Origin: Malus domestica
Taxonomy: Eukaryota; Streptophyta; Magnoliopsida; Rosales; Rosaceae
NCBI RefSeq assembly: GCF_042453785.1
Contig: NC_091675.1
Coordinates: forward strand, 7,514,501 to 7,578,500
Reading direction: 5' to 3'
DNA: 64,000 nucleotides
The notes under the pieces were generated by a model. The model searched no databases. It saw nothing but the letters and a program-made list of their open reading frames with translations, and was not told the origin of the DNA. The stretch's first letter is position 1. The number at the start of each line of letters is the position of its first letter. Position numbers and translations under genes: made by a program. Shown piece after piece: positions 24,501-35,653 of the stretch.

Positions 24501-26039
24501 ATGGCGGTGGAGCTGATGAACTTCCCGAAGATGGAGGATCAGAAGGCCATACAGGAAGCGGCATCACAAGGATTGCAGAGCATGGAGCACCTGATCCGGT
24601 TCCTCTCTCATCAGCAGCAACAGTCAAACAACCAATCGGCCCGCGTCGACTGTACGGACATCACCGATCACACCGTCTCCAAGTTCAAGAAGGTCATCTC
24701 CCTCCTCAATCGGACCGGCCACGCCCGGTTCCGACGCGGTCCGGTTCAGCCGGTTCACTTCCCTACTTCTCACCCCTCGTCTTCACAAACACTCAACTTA
24801 GCTTCGGCTCTAAATCTTACTCCGACTCCGGCGCCGGCTCCAGTGACTACTCCGGCTATCGTCCCTTCGACTCCGATCGAGTTGAGTTTCGTCCAATCCC
24901 AGCCACACAGCATGACGCTCGACTTCACGAGGCCCAACGCCTTCACGTCGAACCCGAAGAGCGCGGAGATTGAGTTCGCGAAGGAGAGCTTCAGTGTCTC
25001 GTCGAGCTCGTCATTCATGTCGTCGGCGATCACCGGAGACGGCAGCGTTTCGAACGGGAAGCTCGGATCGTCGATCTTCTTGGCGCCCGCCCCGGCCGTT
25101 TCCGGTGCGAAGCCTCCCCTCTCTACGGCGCCGTATAAGAAGAGGTGCCACGAGCACGACCACTCCGACGACACGTCGTGCAAGTTTTCCGGCTCGGGAT
25201 CTGCTTCCGGCTCCGGCAAGTGCCATTGCTCCAAGAGAAGGTACGTGTAATTCATTACCCGCGCATTTTAGTTTACACTTCCTGTCCCCAGCTAAAATAC
25301 GCCTCTCGCACGATTACTGAGACGATAGGATTTGGCTGGTTTTTCCATTGTCTCACGAACCACGAGAAAATTAGTTGGACCATCCGAGGAAGCGAGTTGA
25401 CTCGGACGACTCAACTCGGTTTTATTTAGTGGACCCGGCCCGTATCTGGGGTCAACGGTTTTGGTTGCTGGGCTTTAATGGTCGTAGCACGCGTTGACGC
25501 TGATACGTTAAGATGAGCCTGGCGTATTGTTTTTCTCCGCGCGTGGGATTATTTAATTTTGACCGACGACTAAAACCCCCTAAAATATTTTTTATATCCG
25601 CAATTTTAATTAATAAATTAATAGTTTTAATTTTTGGTAATTCAGGAAAAATCGGGTGAAGAAAACGATTCGTGTGCCGGCGATAAGTTCAAAAATCGCG
25701 GATATTCCAGCGGACGAGTACTCCTGGAGAAAGTACGGTCAGAAGCCGATCAAGGGCTCGCCTTACCCAAGGTACTTAATTTAAATCCCAGCCGTTGATT
25801 TGTAATCAAAATGAAAAATCGTGAGGTGATATATGATCGGACGGTGAGAATTGAATCCGACGTTTGCTTAATTGTTTTTGTTGAACAGGGGATATTACAA
25901 GTGCAGTACGGTAAGGGGGTGCCCGGCGAGGAAACACGTGGAGCGCGCTCCGGATGATCCTGCGATGCTGATCGTAACGTACGAAGGGGAGCACCGGCAC
26001 GCGCCGGAGAACGTGGGGTTGGTGTCTGAGTCGACGTGA
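24501..26039 (+). CDS. WRKY11: Group IId WRKY transcription factor (WRKY11/17-like)
   Basis: A plant nuclear transcription factor that binds W-boxes; the WRKY11/17 clade is linked to defence and stress regulation (family knowledge). Three exons: 24501-25240, 25646-25771 and 25889-26039, giving 338 codons and stop TGA. Visible in order: conserved N-terminus ([20 protein letters not shown]), the calmodulin-binding C-motif ([20 protein letters not shown]), the group IId zinc-cluster region ([20 protein letters not shown]...CHCSKRR), the WRKYGQK heptad, and a zinc finger with C-x5-C (CSTVRGC) and HRH. The third-exon boundary falls at PR|GYYK, the classic WRKY-domain intron position. Both splice joins restore the frame (AG|GTACGT and AAG|GTACTT donors). 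WRKY11 against WRKY17 cannot be decided by eye. Confidence 0.96.
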
Positions 26040-26199
26040 GTGAAAGTGGGTAGAAAGAAAAGAAAAGTGGGTAGAAAGATGGATTTGTTCCAGCAGTTTG
26101 AAGTAGTTGAGAGGAAGGTGGTGGAACTGGAATGGATGTAAATTTTTATTTTTATTTTTAAATCTTGTAGTTTAATTAAGTGGATAATGGGAAACAAAT

Positions 26200-27597
26200 T
26201 GAGGGAAGAATCTCAATCTGTCTCAGCGGTGTTTAATTTAACTAATTTTACTTCTTTCCAAATTATTTAATTAATTTTATTGTATTTCATTCGGTGGGAA
26301 ACTGGAAATAATATTTATTTTATTGGTTAATTACACTAATATCTCTTGAAGTTGAAGTTTAACGAGTTTTTACAAATATTTTTTTACATTTAAAACATTA
26401 CGCTAACATTTTTTCAAATTTTAATTCCTTTTATACAACGTTTTAGTAAAGTATATGCTCCTAAATTTATTAATTTATTCTTATTAATTACTGGAAACTA
26501 ATTAAAAAACTTTATAATTATATATAAAGATTATAAAACATTAAACACTTAAAATATAATAATACGGAAGCGATCCAAACATCAACCCGAGGGTTTTGAT
26601 ATTGCAGTTTTAATTTTACTTTTGATTCATCGGGGCCGTCTCAAGACGATGAAGCTCTTGAGTTTGTGGTCCTCGTTTTTCATTTGAGCTGTCGTATTTT
26701 AATCTATGAAATGAAAGTCAAAAAAGTTGATACGTAATTAGGGGGAATCATGGTGACTTAATTGATATGGGGGACAGTTGGCGTTATAAGTCAAAAGCTC
26801 CCCCTACCTTCCAATGAAATTTTATTTTTGTGGGAGGTAGGCATGAAGGCACTAGACTTTCGGAATATGTAGAAGTATATGATGTGTTATTCAAGATTCA
26901 TTTATTCCTCGATGTTCACCGTTTGAAATCATAGTTTGCTTTTTCCTTGATTGACTTAGTACACATTGAAGATTACATTGCCACAAAGTGTTAATGGATC
27001 GGTTTTTTCGCCTCTATCGATTTTTCTGGTCGGTTTGGTTTGAGCGATATTATCTTGGTTGTTTAGAGTTGAACGCAAAATTTTACCATTTAACTATTTG
27101 AGTCGTAAACTCATTAAATTATGCTTGAAAGCAGTGACTTGCCCTTGCCCACCACAAAGAGTTAAAGAAAGAAGTTTTGGATGAAGAATCGGAGTAAAGC
27201 AAAGAGAGCTAAAGTTCATGATCACAAATATATTCAGTTTGATTTCGTATAAGTGTTTAACCGTAGTTTTTGAAGGGACCAAATTGGCAACCGAATCGCC
27301 AAACGTGGTTTGGTTTGGTTTCATAAACAAATTAATTTTGCCATGTGAAATATCAACCTAATCCATCTAATTGTTGCGATTGATTGATTTTTTTCGCGTT
27401 TTATTCAATATTTTGTCCACCCTAGGAGGTTTGAAGAGGCCATTTGAGAAGAATAGTGTCTATTTTTATTGATGATGGGTTAAATAGAAGTTGAAGCTTG
27501 TTACTGAAGCTGGGCTATATTCGTGTTGGAAAAAAAGCTGCACCGCATACTACCAAATGGATGAAGATTAAGAAACATCTTGGGCATCATTTGGACT
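26200..27597. other. Intergenic, no gene seen
   Basis: Begins with the WRKY 3' UTR (to about 26250) and then AT-rich DNA. The open frame at 27094-27330 on the minus strand has no recognisable feature. Confidence 0.4.
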
Positions 27598-27970
27598 TGT
27601 TAGTATCATATTATATTGGACTTCGTTACTTAGGCTTCCAGACATTGAACCCATGATCTATGTAAAAGGGGATGAGCCCTTAGTCTATAAAAGGGACTCC
27701 TCACCCTCACAATCAAAAGGGCCTCACATCTCCAAAGAGAGGCTCATATCCAGCAACCCCCTCACACTCTCAAACTCTTTCTTTCTCTGGGGGACTCCCC
27801 ATCACCCTTGCAATCCATACATACAATTAGAGAGAAATACAATCAACATCAGTGTGGACGTAGCCCAAACATTGGTGTAAACCACGATACATCTTGTGTT
27901 CTTTACTTTTTTGCAGATTCACGGTCGGATTTACGTTGTTCCAAGACCCCTCCGGTTTTGTGCATCAACA
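27598..27970 (+). repeat. 5' LTR of element B
   Basis: 373 bp, TGTTAGTATCATATT...TGTGCATCAACA. A TATA box in CTATAAAAGGGACTCC lies at about 27686-27701, so the transcript should start near 27720. Confidence 0.92.
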
Positions 27971-28006
27971 TTTGGCGCCGTCTGTGAGAATCGACACAAA
28001 AAAACT

Positions 28007-28276
28007 ATGTCGATTCTCTTTCATTTTTTCATCAAATTTCACCACCGTGAATCTGCAAAATCACAAAAACTCAGAAACCCAATAATCTTTCTCTCTCTCT
28101 CCCTTCAGTTGTATTTAGTACTCATCGTTTCTAAGTCAAAGGACAAAACGAAACAGAACCCAACTCATTCAATTTATAAGCTTCTGAAATCAGAAGCAGC
28201 AAAAAATGAAGGAAAGCTGGAGATCCATCTTCATACAAACAAAACAACCGACTCACAAGGGAACCTGGAGGAGTAG
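28007..28276 (+). other. Leader open frame of element B
   Basis: ATG 28007 lies 36 bp after the 5' LTR and opens 89 codons (MSILFHFFIKFHHRESAKSQ...). Only the first 25-30 codons resemble the leader frame of element A. The rest is cargo-flanking sequence. No known protein. Confidence 0.4.
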
Positions 28277-28292
28277 AGAAAACGGCGGCAAA

Positions 28293-28488
28293 CCTGGAGG
28301 AGTAGAGAAAGCGAACGAAGGTCAATACGGCGTTGTACGAAACGCCGAGAATCAGAATGACCCGTTCGGAGCTCCGGTGCTTACGCGGCTGGTCGATTAT
28401 GTTCTCCAACACCGGTGACACCGAGGCCAGGATGCAAGAGTGCATCGGGATACGAAGGGCGTCACAAATGAGGATGTCGACGTCGGGT
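28293..28488 (-). pseudogene. Captured fragment of a BTB/POZ-TAZ (BT) gene, antisense to element B
   Basis: Minus-strand frame DVDILICDALRIPMHSCILA, then SVSPVLENIIDQPRKHRSSE, then RVILILG...FVRFLYSSR. This is the BTB/POZ domain of plant BT scaffold proteins (BTB-TAZ-calmodulin-binding; family knowledge: CUL3 ligase adaptors). About 65 codons are present without the TAZ part. It lies head-to-head with the HOP fragment. A stretch containing AACCTGGAGGAGTAGAGAAA is duplicated at its 3' side (28264 and 28291), perhaps a junction scar. Confidence 0.75.
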
Positions 28489-28540
28489 TCGATGAGAGAT
28501 TTGGTGCCGGAAAGACCGTGCAGGTCGACGGAGGTGCATC

Positions 28541-28741
28541 ATTTCGGCTTATAAGAAGGGTCTCGAGATCAATCCCGATAACGAGGCTCTGAAATATGGT
28601 TTGGCCGACACTCAAGCCGGTGCGGCCCTCTCCCGAGCTAGACCTCCGCCCATGAACCCTGATGCTGAAGCTTTCTCAAATCTCAAGATGTGGGCCAAGC
28701 TCATTGCGGATCCATCGACCCGAGCTTTCTTGCAGCAACCC
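28541..28741 (+). pseudogene. Captured fragment of a HOP/STI1 co-chaperone gene
   Basis: Plus-strand frame ISAYKKGLEINPDNEALKYG, then LADTQAGAALSRARPPPMNP, then DAEAFSNLKMWAKLIADPST and RAFLQQP. This spans the end of a TPR segment and the start of the DP/STI1 segment of Hsp70-Hsp90 organising protein. Similarity stops at LQQP, where the family would continue into the STI1 domain. The last codons of the frame (to 28795) are unrelated sequence. Confidence 0.82.
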
Positions 28742-28980
28742 CACAAATCTCGAAGTTTTATCCAATGGCGTCCTGCAAAGTTATCTCTCAATTGAGCCAT
28801 TCATGATGCCGCTGGATTTGATCAAAGATAACCAACATAATATTACACATAATTGTCTATATAAAAGCTTTGCTTATGGTAATTTTCCTAAAAGACGTGC
28901 TGTTGGAAACAAGAAATGTTTGAAATGGCCTCCTCATCCTGCTGTTCCTCACTGTCCTCCCCCTGACCAGCAATAACCAG

Positions 28981-29193
28981 CAACCAAAAAAGGCCTCATT
29001 TTCCCGCTCTTCCACAATCTCGGCCTTCTCTTCCTCCGGCAATGGCAGCCCTCCCAAGTCGTTCGACTACAACTTGCTCATCATCGACGTCGGCGTCAGT
29101 GACCACGGTGTCGCTCTCCACGCCGTAAAAAAGGTTTTGAAAACTGCCATAATGAGGAGATTGGAAAGGGATATCAAGAAAGCAGGAAAATGA
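28981..29193 (+). pseudogene. Captured fragment of a plastid dihydrolipoyl dehydrogenase gene
   Basis: Plus-strand frame [20 protein letters not shown], then [20 protein letters not shown], then [17 protein letters not shown]. It resembles the transit-peptide end and FAD-binding start of plastid LPD, the E3 subunit of plastid pyruvate dehydrogenase. The glycine-rich FAD motif is damaged: DVGVSDHG stands where the family has GAGVGGHG. Similarity ends at KTAI, then [13 protein letters not shown] and a stop. Sequence 28860-28980 may be more of the same N-terminus in another frame. Confidence 0.72.
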
Positions 29194-29610
29194 GATTGGA
29201 GATGGATCTCAAGAAATCTGATCCCTACCACTGTCGGCAAGCATGGAAACCATGATTGTGGATTTGGACAGTGGTTATCCACTATCCCACTGAAAAAAAA
29301 AACCCACGGGATAACATGCAAAAGTATCCCACTGAAAAAACACTCATGAGGAAGCAGTGGTCACATGCGCATGTTTGATGTTATGGTGGACACCACCTAT
29401 TATTCTATAGAGAATTTCAATTTCTTTGGGATCTCTGTGGTTGCCTCCGCAACTACCAGCTGCACATGTTATCCCATTATCCAACCATCTGCTATACCCA
29501 CCTTCTACAGCAGTCTTTTTTTTTAATGATGTAATTTATTTTTCTTATTTTTTGGAGACATCTATATAAACCCCATAAGAGGGTAATAAAAAAAAAAAAA
29601 AAAAAACGGC
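29194..29610 (+). other. Unassigned part of the element B cargo zone
   Basis: No recognisable protein similarity. It contains a partial direct repeat (TATCCCACTGAAAAAA at about 29282 and 29324) and ends in an A tract (about 29588-29607) that resembles a poly-A tail. It could be further captured UTR sequence. Confidence 0.35.
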
Positions 29611-29679
29611 AAGCCTAAAATAATGGGCTGGAATGTTATGTGCCCATATGCCCAAAAGAGCTAGGCCCTATGGCTCCAA

Positions 29680-29885
29680 AATTATTCGGCAACCTGCCGC
29701 TATTATCACCAACCAGGTGATCAAAAATACGTCCAATACTCCAAAATTATTCTGCAACCTGCCGCTATTATCACCAACTAGGTGATCAAAAGTATGCCTA
29801 GTACTCCAAAATTATTCGGCAGCCTGCCGCTATTATCACCAACTAGGTGATCAAAAGTATGTCCAGTACTCCAAAATTATATATG
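29680..29885 (-). repeat. 65-bp tandem repeat in element B
   Basis: About three copies of the unit seen in element A at 15578-15837, on the opposite strand. Key parts are CCAAAATTATTCGGCA, GCCGCTATTATCACCAAC and AGGTGATCAAAAGTA. Confidence 0.8.
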
Positions 29886-30319
29886 AGCATCACTCATGTT
29901 AATCATACATAAACATTCATGAGCATCACTCATGTCAATTATACATAAACATTCATGACCATCATTCATGTCAACATTCATGAGCATCACTGATATCAAT
30001 CAGCTTCGAAAGCTTCATTTACAGAGCTCCAGCTTTGAGAGCTTCAGCTTCAAAAAGCTTTATTTACAAAAGCTCCAACTTCAAAGCGTCACTTGCAAAG
30101 CTTCACCTACAAAGTTTCAGTGCATAGTCTACAAAGACCGCCTCCGATCAACCGCTATTTCGGCCCATACATGGATTGAATTTGAAGTCTTCAGCCAACA
30201 ACCTTTATTGACTGAAGACTTGGGGGATTACACTATGTACCATATATTGGGCTTCCACAACTGGACCTCATGAAAAATACTTGGGGGGACTTAGCCTATT
30301 ATTTATGTATTGAGAAGCG

Positions 30320-30850
30320 ATCCCTTATTCTATAAAAGGGACTTCCTCACTTTCATTAAAGAGCACCCATTATTCATGTAATGAGGAGCGATCCCTTATT
30401 CTATAAAAGGAACTCCCTCACTTTTATTAGAGAGCACCCATTATTCATGTAATGAGGAACGAGCCCTTATTTTATAAAAATGACTCTCTCACCATTATTA
30501 GAGAGCATCGTCGCTAGTTGAGCAACTGCCTCGCCGCGAGCATCACTCATAACCCATTATTCATGTACTGAGGAGTGAGCCTTTATTTTATAAAATGGAC
30601 TCTCTCACCTTCACTAGAGAACATCGCCGCTAGCTGAGCAACCGCCTCACTGAGAGCATCACTCCTAACCCATCATTTATGTATTGAGGAGCGAACCCTT
30701 ATTCTATAAAAGGGACTCCCTCACCATCATTAGAGAGCATCGCTACCTACTGAGTAACCGCCTCGCCGCGAGCATCAACTCTAGCCCATCATTTATGTAT
30801 TGATGAACGATCCCTTATTCTATAAAAGGGACTCCCTCACCTTCAATGCC
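30320..30850 (+). repeat. TATA-module array in element B (six copies)
   Basis: The motif TTATTCTATAAAAGGGACTC or a close variant occurs near 30334, 30397, 30467, 30581, 30700 and 30817. Each copy is preceded by CCCATTATTCATGTA/TTGAGGAGCGA and followed by CCTCACC and usually GAGAGCATC. The core is the same as the LTR TATA region at about 27686. Confidence 0.8.
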
Positions 30851-31057
30851 ACAAGCTGAGCCAACCAAGGCAACATAAGCCACAAGCCGAGCATCCTCGC
30901 AACATGTGCTACTTCTGGTTGAGCATCATTTCAGATTGGGCACAACCTCATATTGAGTATCAGTTTTAGACGACATCTAGCTATTTTAGCTCATACATGG
31001 ACTGAATTTCAAGTCTCCAGCCAAAAGACTCTCTTGACTGAAAACTTGGGGGACTAC

Positions 31058-31430
31058 TGTTAGTACCATATTATATTGGGCATCGTTACTTGGGCTTCTA
31101 GACATTGAGCCCATGATCTATGTAAAAAGGGAGAAGCCCTTAGTCTATAAAAGGGACTCCTCACCCTCACAATCAAAAGGGCCTCACATCCTCAAAGAGA
31201 GGCTCATATCCAGCAACCCTCTCACACTCTCAAACTATCTCTTTCTCTGGGGGACTCCCCCTTACCCTTGTAATGCATACATACAGTTAGAGAGAAATAC
31301 AATCAACATCAGTGTAGAGGTAGCCCAAACATTGGGGTGAACCACGATACATCTTGTGTTCTTTACTTTCCTGCAGATTCACTGTCAGATTTACGTTGTT
31401 CCAAGACCCCTCCGGTTTTATGCATCAACA
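31058..31430 (+). repeat. 3' LTR of element B
   Basis: 373 bp and collinear with the 5' LTR. Differences such as CTCACATCCTC against CTCACATCTCC and GTTTTATGC against GTTTTGTGC mark mutations since insertion. Confidence 0.92.
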
Positions 31431-31435
31431 TGACT

Positions 31436-33300
31436 TAATGTAAATTAACATGAAAGGTGTCTTCTCAAGATGATGCGTAATGAAAGTTTGAAGCGAAGGT
31501 TAAAGGGTGCGATTGTAACTTTGAAAATTGCAAGGGGGTGGATTGCCTATGGTGAATAAGGCATTCATTTTTGACCTATTACGCTTCAGGTTCAAACGTT
31601 CTCTCTCTCTTTCAAGTAGATTAGAATAGTAATAACGCAAGGAATTAAAAAAATAAAAATTACTGAGAAAATGTTTTTGAGGATGAGTTGATTCTGGATT
31701 CATGCCAATGGTAGAGTTTTTATTGCATATATGTATTGAAATGAATGGTTTCTCCTATATATTTTCTTATATAATAATTAAATGTGGATCTTGAAACACA
31801 AAATCGAGTGGCTGAAGAAGCTGTCATATGAGCACAGCCTTGTAACATGGGCTTGTAATTAAGCAAAGTATTGAAGTAATTAGTTGTATACAGAATTAAG
31901 TCAAGATGGTGAGGGATTTATTATCATCTCATACTAAACCCGAGCCCGCTCTCAGATTAGTACTAGTATGGCACACCTATCTTTGATAGGTACATAACAA
32001 ACCACAATTGTTGCTCAGATTAACAAAAAAAAAAGTGTTTAAGCTTTTGCTAAATACGTTTAAGAACGAGTACATATATGATATACCCCAATTTTTTTTA
32101 ATTATTTAAGAAAGAACCTTGAAGGTGTAGAAGTAAATGTTGGAGCAATATTAGAAAATATGAAAGATAACAATATAATTTCAATGATAATAATCATAAA
32201 GAAATTCACAACATCAATTATATATGAGATTAACATAAACAACTAGATAGAAAGTTAGAAAAAACTGATAAACTTGGAGATTGAGGTTTGCATAAATGCA
32301 ATGTCCTAAAGATAAATTTCGCCCATACTCTTGTGCTTGTAGTTCGGTAGGCGTCCGTCTCCCAGGATTCAACAATTTATAATCCGAAGTCAAAACACTT
32401 CAATCTTCGGACTCTGGCGAACTTCATATTTTCCGTATTCTCAAGACACGACTCTGAATTTTACACATGAAGCATAAGAAAAACAAAGTGAAGAAACCCT
32501 ATTTCTCAAGAGTAAAAATTAACTCTAATTTTCTATCTTTCATGAGGTTAAATAAAACTGAAGACATTGATTGACGAAGAGATGCATACATACCTCTTTT
32601 AGATGGCACCATTTAAAGGGTCCATATTCAATGTGGCGCCACTTTGTATAAGATGGCACCCACTTAATGACAGATACGGTTTGATACAAACGGTTAAAGT
32701 ATTTTTCATTCAAATATTGAATTAAATATTATAATATATAAATTTCAACAGTAAATGCTTGTTACAGTTTGAATTATACAACTTTTGTATCAATCAATTG
32801 CAACCATGCATTTCACCTTCAATTATATGGAAAAGGATACTCGCCGAATCATTTTTCTAGAGATCTTATGATCGTGACCGTTTATCGTGTATCGTACAGT
32901 CAGTTTTCATTGTGTACTATTTTTTTTTATTTTAAATTTTAAAATAATTTTTAACTGCACGATATACGATGAATAATTACGAACATGGTATTCCTAAGAT
33001 CCAAAAAAAAAAAAGAATTTGACGCGGATCCTTTTCCCAATTATACATCTATGTATCAATCAATCGCAACAAGAAAGTAAAAAAAATTAGGTTGAGGACT
33101 TGATAGGTCAAGTCTATGCCTTGAAGACAACTTCTAGCTACAGAAGAACAAGCAGCAATCCTTGACTACGTCCTCATTTTTAACCTTATAAATTGTCCAG
33201 AGGTCAGTTTTTCATGCCTCAAAACGACACTCACTACCCAATTTCACAACCCACTTCTCAGAAACTGTAGTACTGGTTACCCAAACAATTGGAAGCGATC
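31436..33300. other. Intergenic, no gene seen
   Basis: AT-rich DNA between element B and the receptor-kinase pseudogene. It holds a degenerate MITE at about 32830-33040, listed separately. The last 150 bp should be the receptor gene's promoter and leader. Confidence 0.4.
32830..33040. mobile_element. MITE, copy 1 of a palindromic family
   Basis: The ends contain GGATACTCGCCGAATCATTT and, inverted, GGATCCGCGTCAAATTC. The inner arms read TTTATCGTGTATCGTACAGT and its inverse ACTGCACGATATACGATGAA. The same arms occur at 49875-50074 and 63838-64000. Exact ends are uncertain. Confidence 0.6.
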
Positions 33301-34115
33301 GATCGTCGCCAATTCGACACACTCATTCTTCGTCCTAGAAGAAACACAATCGGAGGTACGTACCAGATCAAATTTTGTAACACATGTTATGTTTTAACTA
33401 AACAGTAGATACGTGGTAGGGATATAGTTCCAACTCAAGCCTTTTCTCGAACTTGGGAGCTCAAAATATGGGAGTGTTGGCTGTGAGATTGATCTTTGTA
33501 TACACAATTTTGAATGCATTTATCTGCTACTTGGAAGGAAATGAGAGAGATCGGCTTGCCTTACTAGCCATCAAAGCTCAAATAAAGCAAGACCCTCATC
33601 AAGTGTTGAGTTCTTGGAACGAATCCGTTCACTTTTGCAAGTGGTACGGTGTAACTTGCAGTCCAAGACATCGTGAGAGGGTCACCGTCACTGGCGGATC
33701 CACAGTGGGGTCGTCGGGTTCGCACGACCCCTTGGAAACCATGGAAACAACCTTGAAGCTCCCATATGCGACCTCTTGGAGCTGGGGTCGTCGGGTCGGA
33801 CTCGCACGCCAACTGTTCGACAAAAATCCTGAACCAAGACTCGGCAGGAAGAGGAAGAAGAAGCAGCGCTCGCATGGAAAGCAACGAATCCTACATATAC
33901 ATTCTTCAAAATAATGCTTATATGGAAAGCAACGAATCCTACATTTAATCTCAAATATCCCTTTTTAGCGTGATTCTATGCAATTTAAGTGATAACTGAT
34001 ATCCGTGATGCAGTTTCTTATGAAGTAATGAAAACATTGGATGAAGTAATCAACATTGTTTTCCGTTTGGATATTGGTAAGCTGAGATAAGCCTATCTGT
34101 TTGTAATGTTTCCAG

Positions 34116-34831
34116 GTGTATATAAAGGCAACTGGTGAGAAGAGTGCAGAGATGGTGACTGACGAAGGTGCAATTTATGTGACATCAAACAGAGGCTACA
34201 ACTGGAGGGCTGCTGTTCAGGAGACTGTTTCCGCTACTCTTAATAGGTATGTTTTCATTCATTGGTCGGATTAAAGATTATAGTTGGAAACTTAAGACGT
34301 TCACACAATATTTCAAAGTTTGAGATTTTACGTATATCGTGAATATCTGAGATGGTTTCTTTTCGTTTTCCTCAGATTTTCATATTGTTTAAGTTGGTTG
34401 CTCTTTTATTAACGATACAAAGGCAACAAGTTTCATGTATCTCCATTGCTTTTTCAGAACAGTTTCTAGTGGAATTAGTGGTGCAAGTTACTACACTGGA
34501 ACTTTTAATTCTGTGAATCGCTCACCCGATGGAAAATATGTTGCCGTCTCAAGCCGCGGTAATTTCTATCTCACTTGGGAGCCTGGCCAGGTGAGTTTCT
34601 CCTTTTCCATGCAATATGGCTTTTCCTTCTGTCTACTCACTGTGTTTTATCTTTTACCCCCTGAAAATTCAGATGCAGTAAGTTTGTGGGATATACTCAT
34701 GCACTCATGTTAACTGTGAAGCCTGTGATTCATTGCCTTCTTTACATTTTCAGCCATACTGGCAGCCACATAACAGAACAATTGCAAGAAGAATTCAAAA
34801 CATGGGATGGAGAGCCGATGGTGGTCTTTGG
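34116..34831 (+). pseudogene. Captured HCF136 fragment (three exons, two introns)
   Basis: Matches the photosystem II assembly factor HCF136, a thylakoid-lumen beta-propeller protein. The exon at 34116-34246 reads VYIKATGEKSAEMVTDEGAI...ETVSATLN. The exon at 34458-34590 reads TVSSGISGASYYTGTFNSVN...YLTWEPGQ. The exon at 34754-34831 reads PYWQPHNRTIARRIQNMGWR...GGLW. Introns have AG|GTATG, CAG|GTGAG donors and TTTTTCAG, ATTTTCAG acceptors, and the frame is continuous across them. Similarity ends abruptly at GGLW. Keeping introns means the piece was copied from genomic DNA rather than from mRNA. Confidence 0.87.
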
Positions 34832-35353
34832 CATTGTACAGTTTGTACTTGCACCCAAACAAGCAGATATTCATGAACAGGTTAAGTTTCTTATGGATTA
34901 ATAAATATCCAAAAGAGTGTCAATCTAAGAAATGTAAACAACACAATTTGAAAGAAAGCAACAAGTAATTGGAACAGTCAACCTTTCATATTATTTATTT
35001 TCTTTACTTCGTTTTGCTAGCTAGATTGAAATACATTGTTGACTTACTCCGTCGACACTAGACCAAAGACACAAGGCTTATTATCTAGCTTGATATATAC
35101 ATTGACCTCCCCATACAGTAAAAAGATGACACTAATGGTTAGTAGCTATAAGAGGTTTGATGTAAACTATACGCAGTGTACACAAAATGAGATCCAAAGG
35201 GTGCCCAATACTGATCTTTGCATGCTTGTTCAAGAAGTCATAAGACATTTCTCAAGTGACTTAAAACCAGTTCTTCTAACCAACCCGAGTGCCTAATTTC
35301 CATTGTCCAATGCAGACCAAATCTATAGGTAGTATAATTTTTCAGAAGGGCTG

Positions 35354-35653
35354 CTAAAATATGGTTTCCATGATCAGTTCTTCTAAAACATCTTCTACCA
35401 TCTCGAAAACAACCTCCTCAGAATCATTCCGGAGATCTAGCCATGTTCCAGAGCTTGTTATGTCCTTTTCAACAATTTTCTGCAACTTCCGTGGTGATGA
35501 ATGTGGTAAGAGGTACCAATCAACAGACTTCATCACCTCATTAATCACAGTTTTCTCAATGGAAAGTTGTCTTGAGGCAATTGGCTTGATAAATGACACC
35601 AACGGGGAGTATGGAAGCCAGTGGCGGGAATTAATCGACGCTTCATTCCCCAA
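35354..35653 (-). pseudogene. Possible captured DUF4378-type fragment in the hAT element
   Basis: A 99-codon minus-strand frame ending KIVEKDITSSGTWLDLRNDS, then EEVVFEMVEDVLEELIMETI. The W-L-D-L and E-E-L-I spacing is like the C-terminal end of DUF4378 domains in LONGIFOLIA/TRM-type plant proteins. This is recognition by pattern only. It could be a chance frame. Confidence 0.35.

Larger units (their letters stand above)
27598..31430 (+). mobile_element. Element B: non-autonomous gene-carrying LTR retrotransposon
   Basis: A complete 3833-bp element, plus strand, same family as element A. LTRs are 27598-27970 and 31058-31430. The flanks GGACT and TGACT match at four of five positions, so the TSD has one mutation. 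The 5' LTR is followed by TTTGGCGCCGTCTGTGAGAA and the 3' LTR is preceded by the purine tract ACTTGGGGGACTAC, as in A. There are no gag-pol frames. The internal order is leader (about 130 bp like A), a cargo zone (28.2-29.6 kb) with pieces of three host genes, then the conserved 3' module with 65-bp, 27-bp and TATA-module repeats. Mobilisation would need enzymes from another element. Confidence 0.92.

Noticed and set aside
28602-28800. Minus-strand frame opposite the HOP fragment
   Set aside because: A shadow of the plus-strand frame, which matches HOP in sequence order.
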